A stretch of 64,000 nt of DNA, taken from Drosophila miranda (lineage: Eukaryota; Arthropoda; Insecta; Diptera; Drosophilidae). Positions 38,901 to 50,298 of the stretch are shown here, piece after piece. The position numbers and the translations under genes are program-made. Location of the stretch: the NCBI RefSeq assembly GCF_003369915.1, contig NC_046673.1, positions 2,340,001 through 2,404,000 on the forward strand. Direction: 5' to 3'. The notes below the pieces were generated by a model. It was not told the origin of the DNA. It worked only from the letters and a program-made list of their open reading frames with translations, and made no database searches. How positions within the stretch are numbered: the stretch's first letter is position 1; the number at the start of each line of letters is the position of its first letter.

Positions 38901-41900
38901 ATTAAGCCAAGGGCCATAAATGGATCTGGGGGTTGGGAATGGGACTGGGATTGGAACTGGTATTGGGACTGGTACTTGCTCTTGAGCCTCCTTAGCGGAT
39001 GGAAACAGAGAAACTCAAAAAACGAACCGCGTCAGCTCCCAAAGAGCAGAGTTCAAGGCGGTGAAATGTTAGATCCAAATGGAAACTCAAACAAAACAAA
39101 ACTCATCTCAGTTGGATTCAACTATGCCCAAAATGCGGTCAAAGGTAGCTACAAAAACAAGAGGAGAACCTCTGGCCTGTGACTGTAGCAAGCAAAAATA
39201 TGAGACAAAAGCCTGTGTGGACAGAAAATTGAACTGACTAATCTCATTGGATAACGGGCAGGCTTCACGCGGAGGAACCTTAACTCTGAGCTGACAAGTT
39301 CCTTCGGGTGAACCATGGCTTCTGGTAAATCCGAGAGTAGAATGCCAAGAACGAAAATAACTAGGAGCTGAGAAGAACCAATAGTGCTGAAGATCAAACA
39401 AAAATGAGCTTGAAAATAATTCGCACAATAATATTAAAGAATCTTCTGTAAGGGCTTAACTAATTTTACGTGGACGTGTCTAACACCCAGAAGGAAGCGT
39501 TTCGGTTCTTCATCAGCATCAGAAGGCTCCTGTGATGTCACACTAGATCAAGATTGTTTCAATATCTTGCCATACTTCACATCCTCAATTTTAAAGATAC
39601 GAGAAAACAAAAATTGCAGAATCATAGGGAATGACTCTCAAGCAGATCGCTAAATCTGGATGAAACTGCAGTGGCTACGCAACGCTCTCAACGCTCCTAC
39701 TCACGCTTTCTTCCACACACACACTCTTCATCGTGCAGTGTGTGTCCTCAGTCTCTGACTGAGTATCGGGTATAAATGTAGAGTCGCGGCCGTAGCTGCG
39801 ACTCACAACGTTCCCGCTTAGTTTTCACCTCTTTAAAAGAAAATTTAATATTTGTTTTCTGGATATTTTCCAAGACTTTTAAAACTATCTGTTGGAGCTG
39901 CAGAATGTATTTCTCTTCATCAAAACTTGTATTTTGCTCAATTCGAATAGCTCTCAGTGCACTTCCTCTAGCAATGTGGCTGTTTTCATAAAAAGCCAAT
40001 AATCAAAACATTCGCCATCCTTACGATGAGATCATACGATTTACATATGTACATACGTGCATATATGATTTCTTCAGTCAACACTTCAGGTAACACTACA
40101 TTAAGTATGACCTAGATTATCGCTTCCAACTATCCAAATGCTTCCCAACTTTGGACAGTCGCTTGTCTGTTGGCTCTGCACCGATCGCAAGACACTCAAT
40201 GGCTTCCTATGGACATGGCACAGAGACGGACTTCCCTCTCCCACAGCTTGCCACTAATTTGCTGTTGTGCGAAAACGATTCTTGAATTGATAATTAGGCA
40301 GACGAACAATAAATCTGAAGAGTGCCATTGTTGGTGGGTATTTTTCCGATTGCTTGATTTGCTATTTTCGGTTTTTAGCGATCGATTTGGGCTTCCATTG
40401 GGACGCTCCGCAACCGGTGCTGGGGCCGGCCCGGCTTTGACCATCAATAAGCGATCATTGAAGCCGCAAAACTGACGTCAGACCGACACAACAACAATTA
40501 ATTGTGACTGCAATTTGGCCATTTTTGTAATTGTTTCCGGTCAAAGCGACCTGTTGTTGGTGGTTTTGGTGGCTTCGTTAGTTTTATTTGCCGCATAGGT
40601 ATGGATAAAGCGACAACAATTGACAGAGAACAGAAAAGAGAGAAGGAAGCTTCTGTGCTCTGTCTCCGCATCAGGCGCTGGCTCCTCTTTTGTCGAGCCC
40701 CGCTCGAAGGTGGAAGTGGGAGTGGGAGTGGCAGTGGGGTTAGGAGCTGGTCGCGCCCATCTATGAGTCAACAAATCTCACAGCAAGCTTTTATACCCTT
40801 GCAGAAGGTATTCTCATTCTGCCCCAAGGGCTTGCCCCCCAAAAAGGGCAGCATTGCCGATCATTTAAGGACGATTTATTCTTAAGGGTGCGTTGGGATA
40901 TCCTCCGTTCTGTTTCTATACAAGATTTGCTCATTGAAGCTGTCGGATGGAGATTCTTTGAGTCTCGAAAAGATTTTAATCCAAGTCTGTGTGAGAAAAC
41001 CTGACTAACTCCTTAAGGCCAAATTTTTCTGGCTTGAACTTTACAAGTTTCCTAAAATATATAATTTTATCGATCGTTTGCTATGGATAGGAGCTTGTGG
41101 GAGTTATCTTTTATAATACCACCGAACTCAATTAATTGCAGTGATGAAATTCGGCTATTTCTATACGCATCGTATGGTCTCTATGGGAAAGGGTATCTAA
41201 ACCATCGGCTCCCGAAGGTATCCGGTCTCTTTCGTCTGCTGGCTTTGTTTTTTTTTGTATTTTTTTCGAGCGGAGCCGAGCTAGAGTTGGAGATTTTTTA
41301 GAGTTTGGCAAAATCTGACAATTCCGAATGCAATCGCACTGCCAGTGCCTTTTACTTGACCCAAAAGCAGCGACAGCAACAGCAACAGCAGCGACAACTT
41401 CATGTGAGAATGCTTCAAGCTGAGACAAAGTTTGAGCCGAGCCCACAAGTCACGCACTGGTCAACGACGAATAGGTATCCAAACAGGCCTCTCGCCGACC
41501 TCAGCCCCTCCACCATTGTTGTTGCAGCTAATTCACGCCTTTTGGCCATACAAAGACATTGAATTGTGGACGCAGCCAAAACAAATTTCCTTTTAGAAGG
41601 GAGGGAAAACAAATCAGAAATAGTTCAGACCGCCCCCACACTCCCCTCCTTCACCACACACTGCCCCATGAAAGAGGCAGCAAAAAACAACAAATAAACA
41701 AGTTAAAAGAGCAGAAGAGAGGGACAACAATAACAACAAAAACAGTCGAAGCTCTTTCAAAAAGGCAGCCACACTTAACCACAAACTAACGGCGAACAGA
41801 GAGACAGGGATAGAAACAACAACAGTTGTGGGTGCTGGCTCTCCACCCTGTCCCGTCGCCCACCCACCCCACGATCTACCACTTTGTCAGCCCGCCCGCC

Positions 41901-43923
41901 TGCTGCCCGCACGGTGTCGTCCACTTTTTGTGCAGGCTATGATTTGTTGCATGAGTGTGTTTCTCATGGCTGTTGCTGTTGCTGTTGCTGTTTCGATACC
42001 CTATCACGGAGTATAGAGATTCTGAACAGACATACATACATGCATACCTGCAAACTGTATTCCAACCATATCCAACATCGTACTTCGGTCTATATCCATT
42101 GAAACTATTCACATACCTTTGAAGCTAAATCTGACTGGATCTTGGCATAAAAACTCTTTAACGCCTAGATTCCATCACAATTTAATCATTGTACATACAT
42201 ACATACATACATATGTATGTGTGTGCATAAGTCATATGCATCTGTATGTACACAGCTGACATAATAGTTATCGATCAAAAAACAAGTCATTTTGTAGGAA
42301 AAGCTACACAAGCTGTAATTGAAGATATGTGTGTATGTATGAATAACGACTTTTTAAGGGTATCAAACGCTACGGCTTCCCAAAGCAAGTCATCCTTTTC
42401 GTTGTTATTTCTTTCGGACTTGGAACTTTTTAATGGTGGGAAAATATTTGCGCCTTATGGCCGCCAGGGTGTGTGGGAAGGGCGGTGGCGGAGCTGCAAT
42501 ACTTCTCCAATAGGAACTAGGAGCATTAGGAATTTGATGTACCAACATATTGCGTATACTACTCGATCGATTCGTGAGTAGGAGGATGGTGATGAGGGGG
42601 GATGATGTAACAAACAAGTAGAAGCGATCTAGCCTCCAATGAGAAGAAAATGTAGTAAGAAATAAATGTACAGCAAATATGCAGGTAAGAGAAACAGCAA
42701 CAAATGTCACGACAGCAAAGCAAAGAAAAACGAAACGAAACGAAGCGAGCAGCCATAGTCAGAGCCAGAGGAGTGAGGAGTGCAAGACTCGAGCTAATGA
42801 TTAATTTTTTGCACGTACTAAAGCCTGAGCCATGTACGCTAGATAGAGCTGGCAGCTAGCATCGTATGCGACATTCGCTCGCACACACATGGATGCCCTA
42901 AGCAGTGGGCAAACTGGGAAATGGGTCTCCAAGTCTCTCGGCCTCGTCACACAGAGTTGAACCTGCGATCCTCATTCCATCCCTCCTCACTGGCATGGAT
43001 TGCGTGGATTCTCTGTCCTGGTCATGGTCCTGGTCCCTCGCACACAAATAGGGACACCTTCTGGACATATTCAGGGATCTGTGTGTGAACATCACCTGGC
43101 GTGCTTCTTAAAACATCCATTACATTACATTACACCTTCTCCCGCTCTCTCTCTCTCTCTCCCTCCCTCTCTCGTTTGCTGTCTCCTATTTTTCTCACCG
43201 TTCGCTCTGGGCACCAGCACACGCGAACACACTCTTTGGCGCTGTCACACTTTGCACTTTGCCTTTGCCATTCAGGCCGAGGCAGCAGCAGTAACAATTA
43301 GCAAAAAAAAGTTTTATAAAAAAACCGCAAATTGTGCAAAAACAAATAGCAATAAATACGAGTAGATGTTGCACTGGGGCACTTGTGTGTTTTTTTTAGT
43401 TCGAATTTAAACGTTATTAAATGAACCGCAGCCCCTCAACAAAATGCAACAAAAGAAACAGAAGAACAGCAGCAGAAAATTCAGACCGAAAGCCGAAAAT
43501 CAAAAACCGACGGTAAACAATCGCGCGGCGGAGCGCTGCTGAAGGAGAGCGCAAGCGCGAGTGCGAGTTCGAGCGAGAGCTTCGATGGCGCGCATACGAC
43601 TGGGGTATGGCGGCAAGCTGCACCGTTAGTTTGTTACACCTGAACTCAAAAGTTTTTGGGCCCAAGCCGCCGCCGCCGCCAATCATTGTTGTTTTCCCGC
43701 GACGCGAGAGCTTTGCCTTTGCCACCTTACACAAAAGTATCCAAGTATGTAGAGGTGTACACATGTACATTTTAATGCATATGTGTGCTCGTGTATGTAC
43801 GTGTGCATGTGTATGTGTGGTGGGTTAGGGGGTGGGATGTAGTTACAGGTACAGGGTACTTACCAGTTCATTTTGCTCGTCTTTGGCGCCAGCTTTCGAT
43901 TTGCTGGTCTTGCTCAGAGCCAT
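24067..43923 (-). CDS. Large low-complexity cytoskeletal-type protein, possibly chascon (chas)
   Basis: Exons supported by frame and splice sites: about 38310-37621 (start unresolved), 34180-34011, 33938-33657, 27733-27226 and 27134-24067 (stop TGA at 24067). They join in phases 1, 0, 0 and 1. A start-codon exon 43923-43864 (MALSKTSKSK..., donor GTAAGT) is upstream but ends in phase 0, while the best acceptor at 38312 (tgcacttgcag) needs phase 2. An exon is therefore missing from my model, or alternative first exons exist. About 1,500 residues follow the common part. No catalytic domain is visible: a conserved T/E/R-rich N-terminal half (EEWITKRKTEL, RRMVPRP-like, HETEDIRHLGDFTDQ), then a long disordered region rich in S, P, Q, H and RE repeats with short conserved islands (WLESHFGSES, LRKLVSKIRSASAERK, PIYIEKLTRNNY). 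The name chascon rests on position next to Ube2S, par-6 and beta-Spec in D. melanogaster, not on sequence recognition. Confidence 0.6.
25371..25460 (-). repeat. Coding Arg-Glu repeat in the large gene
   Basis: Within the terminal exon of the large minus-strand gene a run of CGNGAR-type codons encodes alternating R/E/D (RDRERERERERERE...). It is in frame and uninterrupted, so it is a genuine protein low-complexity tract and not a non-coding satellite. Confidence 0.8.
27734..33656. other. Long intron of the large minus-strand gene
   Basis: No convincing gene on either strand. It contains a CCATAC hexamer microsatellite (29878-29914), CA and CT runs (31214-31231, 31626-31650), TACATATGTA-type words (31810-31930) and, at 32660-32960, a CAG/CAA-rich stretch. 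Short open frames here lack codon structure or splice context and look like chance. Confidence 0.55.
29878..29914. repeat. CCATAC hexamer microsatellite
   Basis: About six near-perfect copies of ccatac in the long intron, followed by a short CA run. Confidence 0.85.
34181..37620. other. Intron of the large minus-strand gene
   Basis: Non-coding sequence between exons 34180-34011 and 37621. It holds CAGTCT repeats near 34612-34640, a CAG run at 34939-34962, a GGA run at 36330-36364 and a GCATC pentamer run at 36907-36931. No gene or mobile element recognised. Confidence 0.5.
38391..43863. other. First long intron region of the large gene
   Basis: Mostly non-coding. Contains a GA run (38761-38783), one DINE-like element (39470-39825), a possible DINE-related scrap near 40793 ('tatacccttgcagaaggtat'), a CT run (43144-43174) and TACATA words near 42190. 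A missing coding exon of the large gene may lie here, but I could not find one with matching phases. Confidence 0.45.
39470..39825 (+). mobile_element. DINE-1/SGM-like repeat, internally deleted copy
   Basis: Forward copy lacking the first end. It begins at 'cgtggacgtgtctaacacccagaaggaagcgttt', has one core module and the 'gcagtggctacgcaacgctc' block, and ends with 'gagtatcgggtataaatgtagagtcgcggc...cgttcccgctta'. It lies in an intron of the large minus-strand gene, in antisense orientation to that gene. Confidence 0.7.
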
Positions 43924-45603
43924 AGCTTTAATGGAGCAACCACCAGCAGGAGCTTGGATCCACGCTTTGTTTGGTTCTTTTCTGTCTGTTTTTTTTATTT
44001 TGCTTTTATTGCAAGATTTTATCTTGCAAATCAATCGCAATAAAGCAGCCAAAGAGATGTAGCACGAAAGCTTCTCAGCTGCATTGGATTACGAATTTGC
44101 TTAGTCAAGTTTCAATCCAATTTGCGCCTGAAAGTATGCAGGGAGTTTATGCACCAAGAGTCTGTAGATGGCACCACGGTGCCGATGCAGATAAAATACT
44201 ATAAAATACGAAGATATTGTATCAGGAAAAATTTCATTTCAATTGCCGTTCGAAGCTCCTTGTTTGTGGCGCGGGGGATACTGGTACGTCACTTCTCTCT
44301 TGGACTATTCTCTCTGCGGCGCAGAAAATACGTACTTTTCGATCCGAAAATTTCCAACAAAACCAAAGGTCTCCCATGCACTTTCTTGGTATTGCATAGT
44401 CTTTGATATCATAGTTTGTATACAAATTAGCTTTTAAATTGTTAAGGCAATGGAAAGTTATTTTATTTATATGATCATAAACTATCGATAGCCTTTAAAC
44501 TTGCACTCCATCACGGTACCCAGTTATTAAGGCTATGGATTTTTAATTAATTTATTCACAGAGAAAATACATGTCGATTCATTTTTTTCTTGTCTTACTT
44601 ATCGAATATTAAATATTATTTAAACCCAACAGTACAATAATATTTTGAAATGATCGTAAGCGAAATTTTTGGCTAATCAGTATCAATCGTATCGTATGTC
44701 ACAGACTATTTTTTCGTTAATAGCTAAACTATCCCCAGCATTTACATACATATGTACATATGTATGTATGTACTATATGTACATATGTACATATATATGT
44801 AAACTATATGTACCACACACTTCACAGTCTGGTGAGAGTATACAAAATTCCTAAACAATGCCATCGCATTACGAATGTGTTGAGTTCTCAAAACTGAAAG
44901 TTATTTGTTATTTATTTTTCCACAAATAAAATATTTATAAAATATATTAGTAAATTTAAATCATCAGCTCAAGAATTTGTGTACTTATGTATGTATTTCA
45001 AATGTAAAATATACTGATTTAAAAAATGTATGCGATAAGAATATCTTATCCTGCATTTAAGAGTAAAGAATCTTTTGCTGAAAGCAACGACGAGAGCTAA
45101 ATAATAATAAATAATTATTTGGATAACTATATTATGCTCGTTCACAATGACATTGTATGGAAAACGGCTTTTGTAAGTCACCGTCAGACATACATTTTGC
45201 TCTCCATGCACTCTAAGCTGTCCGTAAATATCGTACGAGTATAAAAATAAATGTGCACTTGAAATTTTGCGCATTTTCTACCACCCACCATTTTTGTTGA
45301 CAACGACATTGCAAAATTTTGTATTCTCACTGGAATACTAAATGAACATGTTGATTTTTAAAATGTCTGAAAAATATTTACGATATTACTTATTTTAAAT
45401 GTTGAAATCGATCAAATCGAACCTCAAAAAATATCAGCAATTTTTGCAGATTGTTGCAATGGCTTGGATTTAGATAAAGATGCTATCGCTATTGGGAGAA
45501 GGATCTTAGCCGATTACAGTGAATGCTCTGTCGAATAGGTAATATTCTACTCCCAATTTCTGTGGATACCTCTCATGGGAAGGAAAAGCTACTGGAACCG
45601 TAC

Positions 45604-45616
45604 CTGTTTGAGCCAT
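45604..45616 (-). other. Candidate alternative first coding exon (ATG...donor)
   Basis: On the minus strand ATGGCTCAAACAG is followed at 45603 by GTACGG. The four codons plus one base (MAQT) end in phase 1, the phase accepted by the large gene's exon at 34180, so a product starting MAQTEEWITKRK is possible. The sequence upstream is stop-free in the same frame for about 30 codons (ADLLITPTGRIVQIKSK...). No expression evidence is visible and the donor is weak. Confidence 0.25.
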
Positions 45617-45666
45617 ATTGTGTTCATCCTTGGACTTGATTTGAACTATTCTGCCTGTCGGAGTGA

Positions 45667-45975
45667 TCAGCAGATCTGCTTCTTCTGTATCTCCTCTTTC
45701 ACTGACTTCTCATTTAGATAATTGCTGCTCTCGAAGAACTGCTTTGAACTGGTGGTGCTGCCCACTCGCTTTTTCGTCGCATAGTTTCGAACGCATTTGG
45801 TCAAAATGAGTTTTCGTTTTTGGCTTTGAAGCCTGATGGCCAAACCATTTGAAACGCCTTCGGCCGCCACCACCCGCCCCCGCCAGTTAATGAAACGTTC
45901 AAGCGTTCTTGCCACAACAACAACTAAAGAAAAAGCAACAACGAAAATAAAAACATAATAATATTGTTGACACAC
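45667..45975 (-). other. Unassigned open frame, 102 codons
   Basis: Starts ATG at 45975 with a hydrophobic N-terminus (YYYVFIFVVAFSLVVVVA) followed by a basic, K/R/S-rich tail. I recognise no family, and the region has ordinary intergenic base composition. It overlaps the segment upstream of the candidate exon at 45604 in another frame, so at most one of the two readings is likely to be real. Could be chance. Confidence 0.2.
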
Positions 45976-47530
45976 AAACAGTTTGAGCCAACAAATCTAC
46001 AAAATCAGAGGATTTTACGATGGCAAACACCATGAGCCATACGTAGATCTCAAAATGGATTTGCATATGCACAACCATACATACATATGTATGTACTCAT
46101 GTATGTATGTATGTATAGCAAATATATTCCGACATATATCAAATATTGATAGCTGCTCGAAATGACGAAATGAGCGAATTATTTGCGTTTTTTTTACTTA
46201 ACGTTTTTTCTTTCTTCGGCCCACACAGAGCCAGTATCTGCCATATATTATAGAACTGTGATCTGCTATAGCTGTGGCGGTCTCTGCCTGTCTGTGTGTG
46301 TGTGTGTTCACGTATGTATGTGTATGTGTGGCAAACATATCGTCGTACAAGGCATATGAAGTAGAACTGACAGTTTGTCATACCCGCTACAGTGTAACAG
46401 TCCTAAAATGATTCGTCGAATAAATGTTGAATGAGTGGATTGGTATTCGTACATGAAAGCAGAGATGAATATTCACTCATACGATATGCACATATGATAG
46501 GTGGTTAGATGAATGAGTGGATAGATCAGATCAATGAATAAATGAATAGATGAGTATGGTCCTCCAGGAGCTGTGAATGAATTTCTAGACTAATGAAGGA
46601 ATTAATAGTGACCAATCAATTAATAAATGGGTAAGTGAGTCGATAGTATATATGTACATATGTACATATGTACGTACATATGTATGAATGCAGATTCATG
46701 ATTTATGCAGACAGATTCATGAAGGGCGCGTCAATACGGTGAAAGAATAGTTTGCGTATGTTACAATTTTACGCCGTTTGGTACTACTATATGCAAAAGA
46801 TTGCAAGATTTGTTACTTGATAAAAGACACCTTTCCTAGTTTCAAGAACGTTTTGCACAATGTTCCTGTTTTGCTCAGGAAGAGGGTACGTTTAAGCTCG
46901 GAAGGAAAATATTCTTCTATAAAGTTGCTTGCCCGCATAATTTGTCTTAAGAAGCTCCTTTAGCGCAATGTTCTGTTGAATATATTGTTTCCAGGTTAAG
47001 ACCATCTTTCAGTTTTGTTTTTGGTTGTCCACCAAAAGAAATTTTCGCCTTCGAAAATGGTATCCTAAGAAGGAGAGAGTATCGCCTAAAACTGGCGAGG
47101 CGATGCTAAAACGTGTTCGTTAGCGAAGGCTTCACTGTAATCATATGCAAAACATTTTACGGCGACCGCGGCGAAAGCCACAAAATAAAGATACAAACTA
47201 ACATCGCGAAAGAGTCATTGTCATCGTCAAGTTGAATCGATTTCGATTCGATCGCATTTGAGTTTATTCGATTGTACACCACGATCACTCGCTATACTAT
47301 GTGCATATATCCCCGAATATGTCTAGAAATTTACATGTACTGTATATATGTATAAGCTCTACTGAAATCTCGGTTCTGGACGAGATCGGGCAAGGTCGGC
47401 ACTAGGCACTAGGCAATGGGCTTCATCAGATGATCTCTCTCGCAGATCACAGATCGAACACTTAAAAAAAAGAAAAACAAACAAACGCACATATGGAGTT
47501 GGGGACAGAGCGAGGCTGAGCGTGGCATTT

Positions 47531-47555
47531 AGAGAGAGAGAGAGAGAGAGAGAGG
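47531..47555. repeat. GA dinucleotide run
   Basis: About 12 perfect GA units. GAGA-type runs also occur at 47870-47886 and 48246-48295, near the putative promoter-like stretch at 47900-48180, where they could bind GAGA factor. Confidence 0.7.
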
Positions 47556-48323
47556 GAAAGAGCCATCCAATTAGCCAAAAGACACATGAACGCATGGATA
47601 CGGGCGTCTGGGCAAACAGATGTTGCAAAAATGGCTAATGGGGCAGACAAGCGTGTCCAAAAACGCAGACAGGCACGCTCCTAGGGATGGGTGCCCATCA
47701 AGGATGCATCTATCGATTTTCAGTCCATAGATCGTCGATAGATGAGCTATTTGGGATGTGGGGAGTGATCTTTTGATGATTATCCCGGTTCATTAATCAC
47801 ACAGTAATAACAATAACACTAATAACAGTGCAACACAGTCACACACACACTAACCGAAAGGGTAGGACGAGAGAGAGAGAGAGAGATAGTACTTAGAAGG
47901 AGTCGCGCGCGCGTTTTTTTGTCGTTTTTGCGTACGCCCGTCGCGAGAGCACTTTGAGCAGCAGGCCAGGCCAAATGGTTTGTTGTAGTCCGTCTGTGCC
48001 AGATTCACAACTGATCTACCTGCTGCCATAACCATAGCTCCGTTGCCGTCTGTCGCCGCAAAATTGGCGATCGCGCGCGCTGCTCAGCCGCCGCTCCCTG
48101 CTCCAGCCCCAGACCCAGCCAGAGCCCCACCGATCGGCGATCAGTATTTCCCATTCGCATTCAAAAGCTAAGCCCCAGCTTTGTGGTCGGTACATCTGCT
48201 AGCCAGCCACAGAGCCACTTGGGTATTCATTCAAGTAACACATACAGAGAGAGAGAGCGAGAGAGAACCGCAAAGAGACTAGAGAGAGAGAGAGCCATTT
48301 GGAATGGAAGCTGGCCAGCAGCT

Positions 48324-48470
48324 ATGATGCGAATACCAGTATCGGGCAAGGTATGTTTATTCAAGGTGAAGCACTTCCGGTCTAACCAATCGTGTCCGAC
48401 CTCTTTCGTTAAATTTGTGTCCCGCATAGACTTAAAAACGAAAGTGAAGAAGTGCATAGCCAAAATAAAC
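48324..48470 (+). other. Candidate orphan first exon with two strong donors
   Basis: ATG ATG at 48324 opens a frame of 49 codons (MMRIPVSGK...) ending exactly at AAC|GTAAGTG (48470/48471). A nested donor AAG|GTATGTTT falls at 48350/48351 in the same phase. A GA-rich, leader-like stretch precedes it. The residues are mixed and basic, and I recognise no protein. No matching downstream exon was found before par-6. Confidence 0.25.
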
Positions 48471-49132
48471 GTAAGTGCTCACTCTGCCTCACCCTGCATT
48501 AATGAACACTGGAATCGGGGCTGGTCCCTAGATGAGCGGATCATTGAGAATGAGAGAGGAGGAGCGAGCTGCTACCCTAACGTTAGATAAATATATGTAT
48601 GTGTATACTCGATATACCATAAGCCTTCACCTGGAATCGAAAAATGAGGTAGAAGCCGCTGGAAGGGTAAAAAACATTCGGTGATTTTGTTCGTGGCTCT
48701 GCGACAATATTTGGTTCGAGCAACTTGTCGCTTGAAGGTTAGGCCCGATTGGAATGCTGGCCGGCTCAAAGCGTTGGCGGTTAGGCAACGCCAGAGAGTA
48801 AAAGAGAGAGACAGTGAGTGACCTGCGCACACACCTACACTCAGCCGCACAGTAAAACTCATGTCGGCATGTCTCATGACATTTCGCAGAAACGCTGGGA
48901 ATATCGAAGCTGCCCGCCAAACTGATAAACTGTACGGGGAGGGGGATTGAAGGGGCTGAACGGAACTAGGAAATGCCTTTTGTCATTGGCACGCGCTACA
49001 TGCACTGCTTGCCTGGTGAGGGGGTGGGTTGTCCGACGAACAACAGATAATACTCTCGCCCTGGTTTTTTTTTTCATGGAATTTTATTCTTTTTTATTGT
49101 TTTCATTTCTCATTGAGGTTTTTCTTTTCTGT

Positions 49133-49133
49133 T

Positions 49134-49185
<52 letters not shown>
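49133..49185. repeat. Compound TA/GT microsatellite
   Basis: About ten TA units followed by about 17 GT units without interruption, about 1.1 kb beyond the Ube2S stop. Likely highly polymorphic. Confidence 0.9.
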
Positions 49186-49186
<1 letters not shown>

Positions 49187-50298
49187 TGATGATGATTGGC
49201 CGAACAAAAAGCTTGGCATCCACTCCCAACTTAAAAAAAAGATATAGTGCGGGAGAGGATGGTGCTGAGGAGCGGATCGCATCCCTTCGCGCACTGATTC
49301 CCTTCAAAATGAAAGTGAGATTGGATGAATATATGATGTATGATCTCTATCAGTCAGCTGATCCGTTCCAGTCACTTTCGTTCTATTCCTTTCCGTTTCG
49401 AGTGTTTTAAAGTAAGTAAGTACAATCATAACCTTAATCTCTACAGAATGTGCAATTATTGATCTTTTACAGTTTTCATTTATAATTTTATGTATTTTGT
49501 TGTTGTTGTTTTTTTGTATGGTTGCGATTTTCTTAAGCTAAGAACAGCTGATAAAAATTGATACGTACGAATGTGTCATATGTTAAAAACTCAAAAATAT
49601 TCATTAAAATTCGGGGACACGAATACAAAATTAAACTTCTAATTTGCATATGATTAATGATCTTCATCTTGATCTGGTTTCTAAGGGTATGTAAGTAGAG
49701 TTTGGTGATGCTTTAGAGAGATGCTGGTTTGGGCGATGACACTGTTTCACTTCTGCAGTTTGTTTAAACTAATTACATAAATTATGCTAGGATAGCGCGT
49801 GATTGTTAAACAAAAGAGGACTACATAAATTAATTGGGCGCTGTCGTCCCGCTTATCTTCGTGATTCCCCAACTACATTCTAGATTCGGACAGCAGGGCC
49901 CCGGACTCGAGGGGCCCGCCGCCGATGTGTCGCGTAAATACGCAATTTTATGTGGTTACTGGATGTTTTTTCTTTGGAGTTGTGGTTGCGGTTCTTTCTA
50001 TCGATTTAGCTTTTCCTTAATTTCTGTTCTTTTTCCACCTGGCTGGTATCCGGGGGTTTCCCTGGTTGATTGCATTAGCTCTGCTTTTGGTTGCTCCTCG
50101 TTACCGGATCAGTGTAAGATTTCATAGCGCGCCTTTACTCATCGCCCTAATAAATAATTGCTTATCCCGTCATTCGTTTGTCCCTCCCGTGTTGGCCACC
50201 AAAGCCTTATCCGTTTGCTTTCCTCCGTCTGCTTTCTCCGTGTGTTCCTGCTACTGTTTCTCCTGCTCCTGTAGTGGCTGGAACTCCGCTTATGCCTC

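Larger units (their letters stand above)
43924..50298. other. Non-coding region between the large gene and Ube2S
   Basis: The lower end (43924 to about 44100) is leader-like for the minus-strand start exon at 43923. About 47860-48180 is GC-richer with GA runs and CGATCG words, resembling a promoter, and could be an upstream first exon of the large gene. The top end (49500-50298) is the probable Ube2S 3' UTR. In between is AT-rich DNA with TACATATGTA palindromic words (44750-44805, 46645-46685). Candidate exons at 45604 and 48324 are listed separately. Confidence 0.45.

Noticed and set aside
40785..40830. 'ttttatacccttgcagaaggtat' resembling an INE-1 end
   Set aside because: Only about 25 bp matches and no following element blocks; left as a possible scrap rather than a called element.
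46730..47140. Possible old transposon remnant in AT-rich DNA
   Set aside because: Translations on both strands are full of stops and I could not match a transposase motif.
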